NCBI GenBank assembly: GCA_958496175.1
Contig: OY292277.1
Coordinates: forward strand, 8,618,001-8,682,000
Length of the DNA: 64,000 bases
Direction of reading: 5' to 3'
From: Sisyra terminalis
Taxonomy: Eukaryota > Arthropoda > Insecta > Neuroptera > Sisyridae
Each line of letters opens with the position of its first letter. Positions within the stretch are counted from its first letter, which is position 1. Position numbers and translations under genes: made by a program. Shown piece by piece: positions 13,801-25,587 of the stretch. A model generated the notes under the pieces. That model ran no database searches and had not been told where the DNA came from. It saw only the letters and a list, made by a program, of their open reading frames with translations.

Positions 13801-13847
13801 TTTTCTAATGGAGCAACCTGTGTAATTTACAAACCTTGGTATAGGGT
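10807..13847. mobile_element. Complex 3-kb foldback transposon with subrepeated arms and 9-bp flanking repeats
   Basis: The ends are ACCCTATACCGATTAGCC on the left and its inverse (…GGTATAGGGT) on the right, flanked by a perfect 9-bp direct repeat AAAGTTCTT (10798-10806 and 13848-13856). The arms pair over about 500 bases, passing through 'ttgccaatcgatggga', AATTAATTAATTAAG and 'ggcatttatgaaat'. The interior (about 11.2-13.3 kb) is built of ~180-base subrepeats in both orientations. Each starts with TTCATCGTTTGTGAAAATCA and contains 'ttcggaaaatatttt' and 'caaactaataaaaatcaatt'. Long subrepeated arms with 9-bp target duplications are known from Drosophila FB elements, which are related to Mutator-like transposons. 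No transposase is present. Confidence 0.88.
13683..13837. mobile_element. ~155-bp MITE nested in the right arm of the 10.8-13.8 kb foldback
   Basis: The terminal inverted repeats are AGGTTTATAAAATATACAGG on the left (from about 13686) and AAGGTTTGTAAATTACACAG read inverted from the right end. It splits the host arm at GGTATAAGG (13674-13682) and GGTATAGGG (13838-13846), a 9-bp duplication with one mismatch. Removing it restores the symmetry of the host foldback with the left end. Confidence 0.75.
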
Positions 13848-13856
13848 AAAGTTCTT

Positions 13857-16204
13857 GATAGATTTGAAGTTTGAGATTCATGGAATTTTTTTAAAATGAA
13901 CGTTTAGATTAGGTAGCTATTTATGTTTATAATTTACCCTTAGCACAATATAATCGATAGTATTTGACTTATCATATATTTTAGTATTATTACAATCATT
14001 AAGGGTTCAAAAACCATTTTTTTTTATTGGTTTATTGGTGGAAACGATAATTTCATGAAATATGCCATTCCCTTTATCAATTTGGTTATGCTAGCTCAAA
14101 TGCATTTAATATTTCCATGTGTCTTGCTAAAATTTGTTCATTCATCAAATTTATGACATATTCACCCCTTTTTGAACCACCCTAACACGTCACTCTGAAT
14201 TTTCAAAAACCATATGTCCTATGCTGCACGATATATATACCTACGTAAATACACATCGCTATACAGTTACAGATTATACAAGTATACGTGTTATACCCCC
14301 AAAGAGAAACGAATCCAGACCAACATTCGATTCGTCATCCCCTATTCCACCCCCTATTCTCCACACCCCCTCATCCCGCTGTGTTTCTCGCACACGATTT
14401 ATCATTAATTTGAATTACGGTCGAGAAGAAATCTCATTATCTCCACCACTTTACATTATCATGTCTTCAAATTATATTATTATATTGTTTTCTTATTCAT
14501 TTGTGTACCACTTTTGCTTGCGAAAATTTTCGTTTTCCCCCCACCCCCTCCCACCCCCTACATTTTCTTCACGCTCTTTATAATCCGAACAAAGGCTTAT
14601 TAAAGTTAAGCAATGGTAATAATAATGACAACATGACAAAATATTCGAGAAACTAAAACAATAATAACCATTTCTAGCATGTCGCGAAAGCATTGTGTCT
14701 TTTCGTTCACAAAAAGATCGAAAATTAGAACGAGTAGACGAGGCAAAAGGAAACCAAGTAAAAGGTATTTAATAAATCCTAGCCAATTGGAAACATTTGT
14801 GCTTTTTTTTTCAAGGGATTTTTTTTAGTTTTCTTTATATTTTGACAGAAAACTTTATCAAATTAGAAAAATTATCAATGAAAAAAATATGAATCACATT
14901 ATGGAAGGACAAGGAATTATATTTGCAGCTGTAGAAGAGAAGGATTATTAAGGATTTTACTTGAAAAAAAAAGAAATGGAATCTATTGATTTAAAGAGTC
15001 CTGCCCAATAAAGACGATATTAAAGAGCAGAGTTCAACCACGCGGGAAACTAAACTTAAAAAGATAGAAAAAAAAAGAAATAAAATACCCATTTTCAATC
15101 TTTAAACAGTTCTGAAGGGAGAAAGCCACTTGATCGATTTTCTTTGGTAATATTTGATTCTTCAGGTTCTTGCCATCGCTTACTAGGCCTTAAAGCCATA
15201 TCAATTTGTAAACTAGTCTTTTTTTTATTTCTCCTTATTCTTCCATCCCTAGTTTACTGATGGAAAATCATTTGACAACCATTTCTGCAATTGCAAATAG
15301 TTATTGTAACAAGGTAGTTCAACTGCATATGTGGTGGAAGGAAAAAATGCAATAGTCAAAGTTGATAACTTTTTCCTTAAAAGTCCTGTATCTCAATTAG
15401 TTGAGACACTTGTCCATAATTTCTTAGCTATTCATTTTAAGGATGTAACATATTTTATTGTTGGAAATGCAATTATTAAATTCATTTTTTTCCCTAAGTA
15501 CTTCTGCTGCTTTTTGACTTCCTAATTTTTTTTTTCTTCCAAAAAATTGAAAATGGAATTATTTACCTTACAAAACAGCAAATGATCCAGACTTTTTTCC
15601 ATTTTCATTCCCTTATTTATAAAAAAAAGCCGAACCACTGCAACAATCCCTGGTATTAAAGTAACATTTTTCTTCACTTTAAAAATGAAAGATTCAATCC
15701 TAAACTCTATCTCTAATATTGAACGAACAAAAAGATTTCATACCTGGGAAAGGAACAAGAGAAGAATTCAATACAAAAGTGTATCTTATATTCGTAGATC
15801 ACCAGAAATCAGAGAAATAAATGGTAGCGAAGAGGTCCCAAAGATCATAGTTCTTAGAATCCTAGTCACTTCACCGGAGGATGCAAAGAAATGAAATCAA
15901 ACGTTGAAAATCAATAACCCCAACAGTATTGGAAAAATTAAAAAAAAAATAGAAAATTTATGCATTAGGAAACCTACTAAATCTTTCGAAACTTGACGTC
16001 GACTTAAGAAATAGGAAAGAAGGGACTTAAAAAACGATTGATCTATAATCTGTTAATGGAACAGGAAGCCTAGATTCGTTTAAATTGAGACAACACCAAA
16101 TGCACAGATATCGGAATCATTCCTCAAGGATATTGTCTTTCTTCTTTTGTGAAAGAAAGATATATGGAATGGTTGGCAATTGAAATTCTAGAAAAAATTA
16201 ATAA
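13857..16204. other. Noncoding stretch, nothing recognised
   Basis: A C-rich strand at 14330-14570 resembles other GC-richer unique patches in the window. The rest is AT-rich. An open frame at 15685-15894 (69 codons, charged, no motif) has no recognisable domain and no supporting context. No transposon ends were noticed. Confidence 0.45.
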
Positions 16205-17275
16205 ATTAGCTCAGTTTCACTGATAAGAACCTTCCCTCATATCCTTTTTATGCACTCGAAAATGGTCCATTTTGAAACTTTGAAATTATATTACGTGTCC
16301 TTCTGCACAGAGGTCAAAAATTTTTTTACATTATATTTCACGTAAGGGCATTGTTCAATAATCCGTTTCTGAAACTAGCACTTATAAGGAAAAGTCACCC
16401 CTCGAAAATAGACTAATTTCAGGGCAATTTCAATGCATGTTTCTTCACCTCCTTAAATTTCCGTTCCGATTTTTCAAAGATCATACACATATTTGCAAAT
16501 AATTTTTATCCTTAATACCATTAAGGATGATTTAATCTTAATAAAGATATTCTTTTTATGCATTTGAAAATGGTCCATTTTGAAACTTTGTATTGATATT
16601 GCAAGCGTCCTTTTGCACAAAGGAAAAAAAAAATCCTCACATTGCATTTCCCGAAAGGATATTGTTTAATAATCCGTTGCTAAAATTAGCCCTGATAAGA
16701 AAATGTCACCCCCCGAAAATCGATCAATATTAGGGCAAATTTGGTACATGCTTTTTCACCTCCTTAACTTCCCGTTTCGATTTCCCAAGGATCTAGCTAA
16801 TATTTCCAAATTGTTTTATGCAATACTAAATACTAATGATTAGGATTTAATTTTAAATATTGTTCACAGTTTAAGCGAAAATAACCATCACTTATATCCT
16901 TTTTATGCACTTGAAAATGGTCCTTTTTGAAACTTTGTAGATATTACGGGTGTCCTTTTGCACAATGGAAAAAAAATCATCTTATTGCATTTCACATAAC
17001 GGCAATGTTTAATAATCTGTCACTAAAATTAAGTCTTATAAGAAAAAGTCACCCCCTGAAAATCGATCAATTTTAGGGCAAATTTGAGACATGCTATTTC
17101 ACCTCCTTAACTTCCCGTTTCGATTTCCCAAGGACCAAGCCCTTATTTGCAAATTTTTTTTATATAATATAATTAAATATGATTTAACCTTAAGAAATGT
17201 GCTTAGTTTCAGTGAAAATAACCATCACTTATATCCTTTTTATGCACTTGAAAGTGGTCCTTTTTGAAACTTAAT
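16205..17275 (+). repeat. Tandem satellite array, about 3.1 units of 310-345 bp
   Basis: The start phrase 'atcctttttatgcact' with 'gaaaatggtcc' and 'ttttgaaacttt' recurs at about 16250, 16559, 16905 and 17242, giving spacings of 309, 346 and 337 bases. Each full unit also holds 'gtccttttgcaca', a 'ttaataatccg' block, 'aaaagtcacccc..gaaaat' and 'cacctccttaacttcccg' in the same order. The fourth unit breaks off after ~40 bases. Units have diverged substantially, so the array is old. No reading frame spans it. Confidence 0.88.
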
Positions 17276-18849
17276 GATATTATTGTAATTGTAATATTAT
17301 GGTAATGATATTGCGGATGTATGCTCCTGTTGTGGCTGATTAAGGACTGATATTTTATATGAATAAATGACAAAATTTTCTGATACCATAAAATAATCAG
17401 TATTGCCCTGGGAAAAAAATAATTAAATTGGAAAATTCTGAAAAAAGCTCAATATTGAGCCCCAAAATAATATTTAATAATATCACATAATATTTGATAC
17501 CAGTCGGTGGTTGTTTTGTCCAGAACTTAGATGCAAATATGCACTAACAATATATTTTACGTAATGAAGTGGTTTAACTACTGATGGATAAAAAGGTCTT
17601 CTATTTCTTATAACTATTGTTTTGTACCTAGAACGGTTGAAAAGATATAATGGAAAAAATAATTCTAGGTTGAAAATGGATTTTTTTGTAGAAATCAAGT
17701 TTGGGACTTAATCTTTCGATTAATAAAAAAAATTGCCTTTTAAGTACTTTTTGGGGAGTTCCCTTATAAATTTCACTTCTCCAACTGTACTATAGCTTAA
17801 GTCTATAAGATTAAAGGGTTAATATTAGAATTTTTTTTGGAAAACTAGAGAAAGTTTCATCCAATTTCCTATTTTATAAAATTTTCTTTAAGTTTCTAAT
17901 TATTGATGGGTAAATTTGACCAAAAAAAAATAAAATAAAATTCCTACAAAGCCTTGGAGAAATATCAGAGTAGCCTTTGGAAACATAGGAAGAACGCCAT
18001 AAATCACAGCCTACGTGATTAGGATGGCTTATATTGATGCGATTTATTTGTTTAAGACGAAAAGTTTGTCTTTTTACTTGTAGTTTTTCAATTTTTTTCT
18101 CGTTTTTTGCGTGTTTGTTTGTTGTAACGGTAATAGGACGTAATTGAAATATAACAATGTAAACACAAACGGCGGATCACTTTATCGTGTAGACGTGGTG
18201 GTAATTCGAGGGATGTGCCACCACGACGTCGCTTGAATTACTCTGATAGAATTAGATTAACACAATTTGTGTGGTACACCCCATCTCCCCATTTTACCCC
18301 GTTTCCAACCCTTATCCCTTTAGTTTTTCCAGCTTGACGTCGAGAAGAGCCATCTATGGTGTTAGCCGTGCACTCGTAACGGCTTTCAAAGCTCAGTTGC
18401 CATAGGGAAAGATGTAAAAAAAAATGAATTTTAATCTTTGCATTCTTTTCTGTGGCATTTTATTGGAGGGATGGCTATCTTTTTTCAAATAGACGAGGTT
18501 TATTTCAATTATGTGTGAGCTTGAGCTTTTTTTTGTTAATTTTTTTCGTCTCTCAAAAGTTCGGTACATCTTCAAGTAAATATTTGATGCGGTTATATTT
18601 ATTATCGTTCTCTTTTGCGATTGAACATGTGGTTTGGTGAAATTATTGCATTGAAACTAATAAATTTCTTTTTTTTTTTGGGGAGGAAAATCGACGTTTA
18701 AGTGCACAATTTTAAAGGGGATGGAGGAATGTTCCATTTAGAAAGCGATCTGGGAAGTTATCTTAAGTGTAAAACAGGTCATTTGTACTTGTATGTGTGT
18801 TTAGGGTTAGAATGATTCTTATCACATCAGTGCTTTTGCTTGTCTTTAT

Positions 18850-18851
<2 letters not shown>

Positions 18852-18895
<44 letters not shown>
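18852..18895. repeat. (TA)n microsatellite
   Basis: An uninterrupted run of about 22 TA dinucleotides, ending in TATGTGG. Confidence 0.97.
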
Positions 18896-18898
<3 letters not shown>

Positions 18899-19229
18899 GA
18901 GGGTTTTGTATGAAAATGTTACCAATTTCGGGCGGCAGGGGTGCAAGAGAGGGAAGGATCGTGAGGGCCTTTTCAGTGAAAAGGGTTTTTGGCTTTGGTG
19001 ATGATCCATTGGAATTCCTTTAACCTATAAAATGGCTTTGGATTGGACATGGAGTTGGGGGTGGGTTGGTTATGGGGGTGGAATTAGTTCGACCAACATC
19101 GGCATACAGTGTCGGTTTGCTTCGACTTAATCGACTTTTCTCTCTTGACTTGAATGAATTGGAATGTTTGTACAAGTAAGAAACAGAGCTCTCCCTTTGG
19201 CATGGAGACTTCGTAATTTGTTGGTGAAA

Positions 19230-19257
19230 GGGGTTGATCGGGGAGCGGGAGGGGGGG
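19230..19257 (+). other. Canonical G-quadruplex motif
   Basis: Four G runs (4, 4, 3 and 7 G) are separated by loops of 6, 3 and 1 bases, satisfying the usual G3+N1-7 pattern. Whether it forms in the cell is unknown. Confidence 0.6.
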
Positions 19258-19585
19258 CTATACTGTAAGTTTTAAATGGGTGACCGGATGGAATGGGGTT
19301 GAAGAGCTTGGTGGAATGTCCATCGAAGCGACTGCAACAATAATAATTAGTGGAGAGATATTGATTCCGAAGATATTTCTGCATCCGATGGAGGAATTGG
19401 ATGTCTTAAGAAGAATAATTCAAGACAAATGAAACGCGAAAGATAGACAGGAAAACTTTTTCCGTTCGTAAATTTGTTAATATTTCAATTTTGTTTATTT
19501 TTCTAATATTTTTGAATTGAATTAAAAACAGAATAGAAAATGAAACGTTGAGTTAGTGGTATATACAAAAACTACTTGTACCCAT

Positions 19586-21295
19586 TAGACAGGGCCAAAA
19601 CAAAAGACTATTTTTTTTTTGAAAAGTATATCAAAAATATTGTACAAGGTGACAAAAAAAAAATATCAGGAAGGTTTGAGTCCTTAATATAAATATTAAG
19701 AGATATATCATCTTTAATTTTGATTTTTTATTTGTGGTTTTATTTTTGCGTCAATGCTGTCAAACTATCAAGGTAAAAAAATTTCTCTGCACATATATTT
19801 ATAGAAAATTAAATTCCCTATAAAAAATGTTAGTTTAAAAATTTTCGCCAGACATGCCGTTTCCGAATAATCAAGCTTCAGCCATTGATATAATTTTTAG
19901 ATTTGTCTTCTTTATTTTGGAATTTTGTAACTAACTAAGAAATAAATATATAAAAATGGACAATATAGATTCTTGAAGGAAATTTAATGCTCTACAAAAA
20001 AGGTGTCTTAATATTTTTACATAAAATCAATTTTTCAAAAGTTATTCACAATTAAAGTTGAAGGAAATATTAAATTATTGTTTTTTTGGTTTTTGAACCA
20101 ATTTTTTTTCATTCAGTGGGACAAATTGATATTTTACATGATTGAAAATTATTTTTCTATCAATTTTATCTTTTAAAATATCAAAATTTCATAATATATC
20201 TAAACTTATTCTAGGTTAACAACCATTTATTACACGAAAACGTATATTTACTTTAATATTGTTAATTTAATATTTCATTCAACTTGAATTGTTAATAACA
20301 TTTGAAAAAGTGCTTTAATGTAAAAATGTCAAGAGACCTTTTTTTGTAGAGCATTAAATTTTCTTCAAGAATTTATATTGTTCATGTCTATATATTTATT
20401 TGTTCACTAGATACAAAACTCCAAAATAAAGAAGTTAGTTCAAAAAATGATATCAATGTTTAAAGCTTGATTATTCGGAAACGGCGTGTCTGGCGAAAAT
20501 TTTCAAAGTGACATTTTTTGTAGGAAATTTAATTTATTTTAAATAATGCTCTACAAAAAAGGTCTCTTATGGTTTTTATATTAAATCACTTTTTCAAAAG
20601 TTATTCGTAATTAAAGTTGAAGGAAATAATAAAATATTAAATTTTTTTCGTTGTTGAACCAATTTTTTTTTTATTCAGTGGGACAAATTGATATTTAACA
20701 TGATCGAATATCATCATTTTATCAATCTTATCGCCTTAAAATATTTGAATTTCATAATATATCCAAGCCTATTTTCATTTAACAGCTATTACATGAAAAC
20801 GTAGATTTACTTTGATATTATTAATTTAATATTTCAATCAACTTTAATTGTGAATAACTTTTGAAAAAGTGATTTTATAAAAAAACGCTAAAAGACCTTT
20901 TTTATAGAGCATTTAATTCCTTTTAAGAATCTATATTGTTCATTTCTATATTTTTATTTGTTCGTTATTTACAAAATTCCAAAACGAAGAAGATAAATCT
21001 AAAAATTATATCAATGTCGGAAGCTTGATTATTCGGAAACGGCGTATCTAGCAAAAATTTTTGAAAAGAACTCTTTTGTAGGGAGTTTAATTTTCTATAA
21101 AGATATGTGCAGATGATTTTTTTTATTATAATAGTTTGGCAGCATTGACCCAAAAATGAAAGCACAAATAAAAAATCGAAAATAATGATGATAGACCTCT
21201 TAATATTAATATTAAGGGCTCAAAATTTCCCGATTTTTCTTTTTTTTTATTTACTTTACGAAAAAAAAATAATCGATTTTTTTTGGCTCAGTCTA
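19586..21295. mobile_element. Foldback family A, copy 2 (1.71 kb, internally duplicated palindrome)
   Basis: Ends read TAGACAGGGCCAAAA and, inverted from the right, TAGACTGAGCCAAAA. The 8-bp flanks GTACCCAT (19578-19585) and GTACTCAT (21296-21303) differ at one position. Unlike copy 1 it contains two palindromes in a row: the block 'tgctctacaaaaaaggt' with 'tttttcaaaagttattc' appears at about 19988 and 20548, each followed by its inverse. An internal segment carrying 'cagtgggacaaattgatat' is also duplicated. Its insertion site exists uninterrupted at 8165-8400. Confidence 0.88.
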
Positions 21296-21370
21296 GTACT
21301 CATGCTTATTTCCAATATTGTCTTCTTTCTTCTCAATTATGCTTTACATATTTAGACTTTGAATAACCTA

Positions 21371-23208
21371 TTTGAAGTAATTTGGTATCATTTATTTTTT
21401 TTCATAACGCCAGTAAAGAAGTATAACTTCAAAAAATTTTCCTCTCTTGATTTGTACGTGTTTTGGCGTTTATAGGAACCCACTTATTTTAGCTTTTCAA
21501 GGAAAAAGAAAAGGCGAGAAACAACGAAACACAAGCATATCTTAAGGGCTCAGATTCAATAACACACCCCCTTGGGAATTCTTCTATGAAATATACGTTT
21601 TTGTTTCAGTTATACCATAATAGATTTTTCTTTGATTTTCTCGAGATTCCTCGTTAATTTTTGTTGATTTTTTTGTTGATTTTTTTTTTGGGGAAGTTCC
21701 TACGGGAAATCGAATATTTTTCCCTCTGATCAATTTAGGGATGTTTTAAATTGAGATACGACCAATTGAAAAATATCTCATGCCCTATCAAACGTTCATC
21801 CCTTATTCACTTTCATATGGCTTTCATGGGGTTTTTTGCGTTTACGCCGAATGGCCACTGTACTTAAAATTGTCAGGACGACGTAAATAAAGTAAAATGG
21901 TATAAAGCAACCAATAAAAAAATCAATTAACACATTTTATGTATCTCAATAAATACTAAAACATTCAGTCATTGATACCACACAGTGGTATTTTCGAGTG
22001 TGTGGTAGTAAGGGTGGTTGTGGGGTTCATTCCGGGAGTTCAACCCCGAGAGTAGCAAGCGCCAATGTCGAGGTAACCAATTCCAAATGTTATCTCACCA
22101 AATAAAACTAAAGATTTAAACATAGAAATTGAAAGGAAAAACAATTTTTCCACCCCAAATTTGAATAGTTTTTCCAGTGAAAAATTATTCATACTCTTTT
22201 AATGGAATTTAGAAAAATTTTGAAATAGTTTCCGGGGTATAAATCGTTGTAGAATTGTTTCAGATATATTTAAGGATGTGTTGGCACAAAAACCATTTTC
22301 CTACCCCTACTCGTTTTCAATTTTCTATGTATTGATAGCCGGAGCTTACCACCGGACTCTGGTCAAGCCAATATTTCGGTCACCTTTCCCCAACGCCGAT
22401 CCATTCGCTATCGTTGTCCACACAACAGAGCCGAGGAGTCGAGAAGAGAGTCCCTATTCCCTTCCCTACCCTCATTCCCGACCAATTTTGATATCAATAT
22501 GTCTCTACTTTATCCTATTTTTCACAAACATTGGGATTTAATTTTTTTACAAATCAAAGAAGAAAAACAAGAACGTATTGTGCTTTTTGGAGTGAAATTT
22601 TAATTTTAATCAAAAAATTCGAGCTTTTTTTTTTTTTTTTGGTACAAAGCAAAAGTAATTAATGCGTCAGATGGGGTGGGGGATGAATTTTTTATTTGTT
22701 ATCATGAAACCTACACATCTTAATTAGTTTTATCATTGCCACTTTTTTTAAAAATCTTATTATATATTCTGAATTTAAAGCTTAACTACCCAAGGAAATT
22801 AGTTTATACATTCAAGCTTTCAATAAATCAAGCAGGGGTACCAAACAAAATTGAGGTACAATTTAAAATAAATTCTTCAATCAACCCTTATTGTCTCATA
22901 ATTAATACTGGGAAGAAACTAATTTATAAAGCTGATTTTGTTTAATGATAAGTTTATACGTTGATTGGTGGCAAAGAAAAGCACCAAAGCTTTTACAAAA
23001 AAAGTATATGAATATTCAAAAAAACTAAAGATTAATAGACTTCAAAGTCTAACCATAAGTTTTGGTTATAAAATAAATACAATTGACAGAAAATTAACTT
23101 TAAACAAAACGATTCCTTTACGTTTATGTAAAATATTTGCCCTATATTTTATTTAATTTCTTAATAAATTTTGTTTATTAAGTTAGCACTAGACTTTTGC
23201 ATTTATGC
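21371..23208. other. Noncoding stretch, nothing recognised
   Basis: Mostly AT-rich. A GC-richer patch at 22270-22500 has an open frame without recognisable motifs. Two short frames at 22736-22945 and 22965-23156 are lysine/asparagine/isoleucine-rich, as expected from AT-rich DNA. No gene is called. Confidence 0.4.
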
Positions 23209-23216
23209 ATAAATAG

Positions 23217-24244
23217 TAGGGTGTCCGTTATTTCCCAAATTGATTTTTTTACAGCGATCGCCCCCTGAATTTTTGGTTTAAGATATAAAAAAAATTATCC
23301 AATACAATTAAGCTCTTAATTTCTTGATTAAACCGTGCCGGAATCAAATTACTTTTACCATTTAAATAACATGGGATTATTTGACTCATTACTTTTACTA
23401 TTAAATTATTCTGACGTAAAATTTAACGTTCTACAAAAAAGGTGTTTCACAAATTTTCGGTTAAATCATTCCATTAAAAGTTATTCAACATTTAACTTTT
23501 TAACGACAAATCAATCGACTATAGGCTCAATAAAAATTATGTTGACTATAAGTTCTAAAAAATTTCTCATACATGGCGTCAGATGAAATGGTAAAAATTC
23601 GAATAATAATTGAACTTTTGTCAATAGTCTCATTAATTAGTATGAAATTCACTTCGTAGGTACAAAATATTGATTAAAGTACGAAAATTTATCCTGGATA
23701 AATTGAATTTCTCGTCTATAGTGAATTCGGATCTTATGTCACCGGTTTTAATTGTCAAAAAATGATTTTTTTTTGTTTAATTTTCTTTTCAAGCCATAAA
23801 ATTAACACAAATAATCACTTGCGCTCTAATGATAATAATTTTTATCTTCTCTTCCAATGATTTTATAGTTAAAAAAAGTAAAAATGAGCAAAAAGTTAAA
23901 AATATTGCAAGATTTATATTGGGCACAAGTGAAATGTTGAATAACTTTTAATGGAGTGATTTAATCGAAAATTCATTAGAGACCTTTTTTGTAGAGCGTT
24001 AAATTTTACGTCAGAATACTTTGGTTTATAATCTTTTTATCCATTTGTTTCTGAGTAAAAAATTAAATATAAAAAGTCAAATAATTCCATGTTATTTAAA
24101 TGGTAAAAGTAACATGATTCCGGCACGGTTTAATCAAGAAATTAAGAGCTTGATTGTATTGGATAATTTTTTTCATATCTTAAACTAAAAATTCAGGGGG
24201 CGATTGCTGTAAAAAAATCGATTTGGGAAATAACGGACACCCTA
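23217..24244. mobile_element. Foldback family B, hAT-type MITE (1028 bp) with perfect 8-bp target duplication
   Basis: The ends are TAGGGTGTCCGTTATTTCCC and its inverse (…CGGACACCCTA), flanked by a perfect 8-bp repeat ATAAATAG (23209-23216 and 24245-24252). The arms pair for about 270 bases through 'cgccccctgaatttttggtt', 'ttaatttcttgattaaaccg' and 'catttaaataacatg'. The inner arm has 'gttctacaaaaaaggtgttt' and 'attaaaagttattcaaca', the same order of motifs as family A despite unrelated ends. No protein is encoded. Confidence 0.93.
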
Positions 24245-24252
24245 ATAAATAG

Positions 24253-25149
24253 CGATGAAATATTTTGGTGTTTTTTGGCGTTCAAGAGATCTGGAAAAAT
24301 AAATTTTTTCGCTCGAATATTTTTCAGTAAAAACCAATGCTAACTAGACGTTTAGAGCTATTTTATAAATATTAAAAAATCGTATTTTTTTGCGCCATTA
24401 ATTGCATATGATCCCGGAAAAAGCCAATTAAAAGAAAAGCTCGATTAAGATCATTTTCCAAACGTTGAAATTTCGAAATCTTTTAATGACATTAATTTGT
24501 GTTTATTTCATTCGAGAGCTTCGAAAGTACAAACTTCAAAGCTTGAAAACACTGTGCAAAAAAAAAGCTCGAATTTGGTCATTTTTAGTACATTGAATTT
24601 TCTAAAAAATTTTCATAATTAATTTGTGATTTTTGTGGTTCAAAAGTTCTCAAATTTATAATTTTATTACTCGTATTTATAATATTTGTCGTTTAGTTTC
24701 GTAAGGATCACAGCATCAATATGAGAGAAATGTTTATATAGAGCCTTTTCTTTAAACAGTACTATCGGAAAATTTAGATTAAATTCGAGGGTTTTTACAA
24801 TACGGGCATTTCCTGTTGCAATTTCAATTTTCTACGCAGAGTACATCGTAGCACAAAGCCTAATGTTTAGTTTCTCACGTTGGTTGATGAAATTAAAATA
24901 CACAATTTTTCCTACGGATGTAACTATTGAAAAACGGGAAATTCATAAGAAAAATGCATTAATAAAGAGTTATAAAAGTGAATAAAACTGTTGTTTTAGT
25001 TATAACTTCTAAAAATCCATTTTGTTTTTTAGTAAAAAATTACATATTTGTCAAGAAATCAAAATTTTTGCAATGAGTAGTGCATGAAAAGATTTTTTTT
25101 CAAGATAATTTTTGGATTTTTCCTTGAAATTGTTAGTTTTACTACGAAA
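24253..25149. other. AT-rich noncoding stretch
   Basis: No transposon ends or coding frame were recognised. Confidence 0.45.
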
Positions 25150-25587
25150 CTAGCTAAATCCGGCAGATGTTGTCCTGCCAGCCTATGGTTGTAAATAAAT
25201 AAATTGTATTTAGAAAAAAGAACCTTTGAATTATTAGAATCACCATCCTTATCAACCCGCAGCATCCCTCGCTATACCAATTATAACTTACCTTCAAGAT
25301 ATACATTAATCAATTTCGTTTAGAGAAAAATTGCTCTGTCTCTAAAAATCGTTGTAGGTATATTACTGATGTAAAAAAAAAGATAAAAACAATCTTTGAA
25401 GCAGATTGTATATGACCACACAATTTGAGCTAAATTGATGCAGAATTATTTGAGTTTTTGAAATCTACTCAAACCAATATAACAATTTTATATATGTAGA
25501 TAGTCGCTAGATTATTCATTGTTTATTTAAACCAGAGGTTGTCAGAGGTGGCCAACCCGCGGACCGCAAAAGGCACCCTTGACAATT
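25150..25587 (-). mobile_element. 3' fragment of Helitron B, with the start of its hAT MITE
   Basis: On the minus strand the segment ends in GGATTTAGCTAG followed by T, a Helitron 3' terminus (CTAG|T). It aligns with 55930-56420 through 'ggcagatgttgtcctgccag', 'ccaattataact', 'gagtttttgaaatctac' and 'attattcattgtttatttaa'. From 25533 it carries CAGAGGTTGTCAGAGGTGGC, the left end of the hAT MITE that is complete at 56383-56602. It breaks off where the next element begins at ~25588. Confidence 0.8.

Larger units (their letters stand above)
17276..19446. other. Noncoding stretch with (TA)n and G-rich tracts
   Basis: No coding or transposon structure was recognised. The section 18000-19430 is mixed AT- and G-rich, and contains the TA microsatellite and the G-quadruplex-type motif listed separately. 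Confidence 0.45.

Noticed and set aside
14214..14583. Overlapping frames up to 120 codons
   Set aside because: S/P/Y-rich translation of a C-rich strand, with overlapping frames on both strands and no recognisable domain.
22736..23156. Two consecutive K/N/I-rich frames that look like AT-rich organellar or symbiont proteins
   Set aside because: No recognisable family; the composition is explained by AT-rich DNA and the segment adjoins a foldback element.
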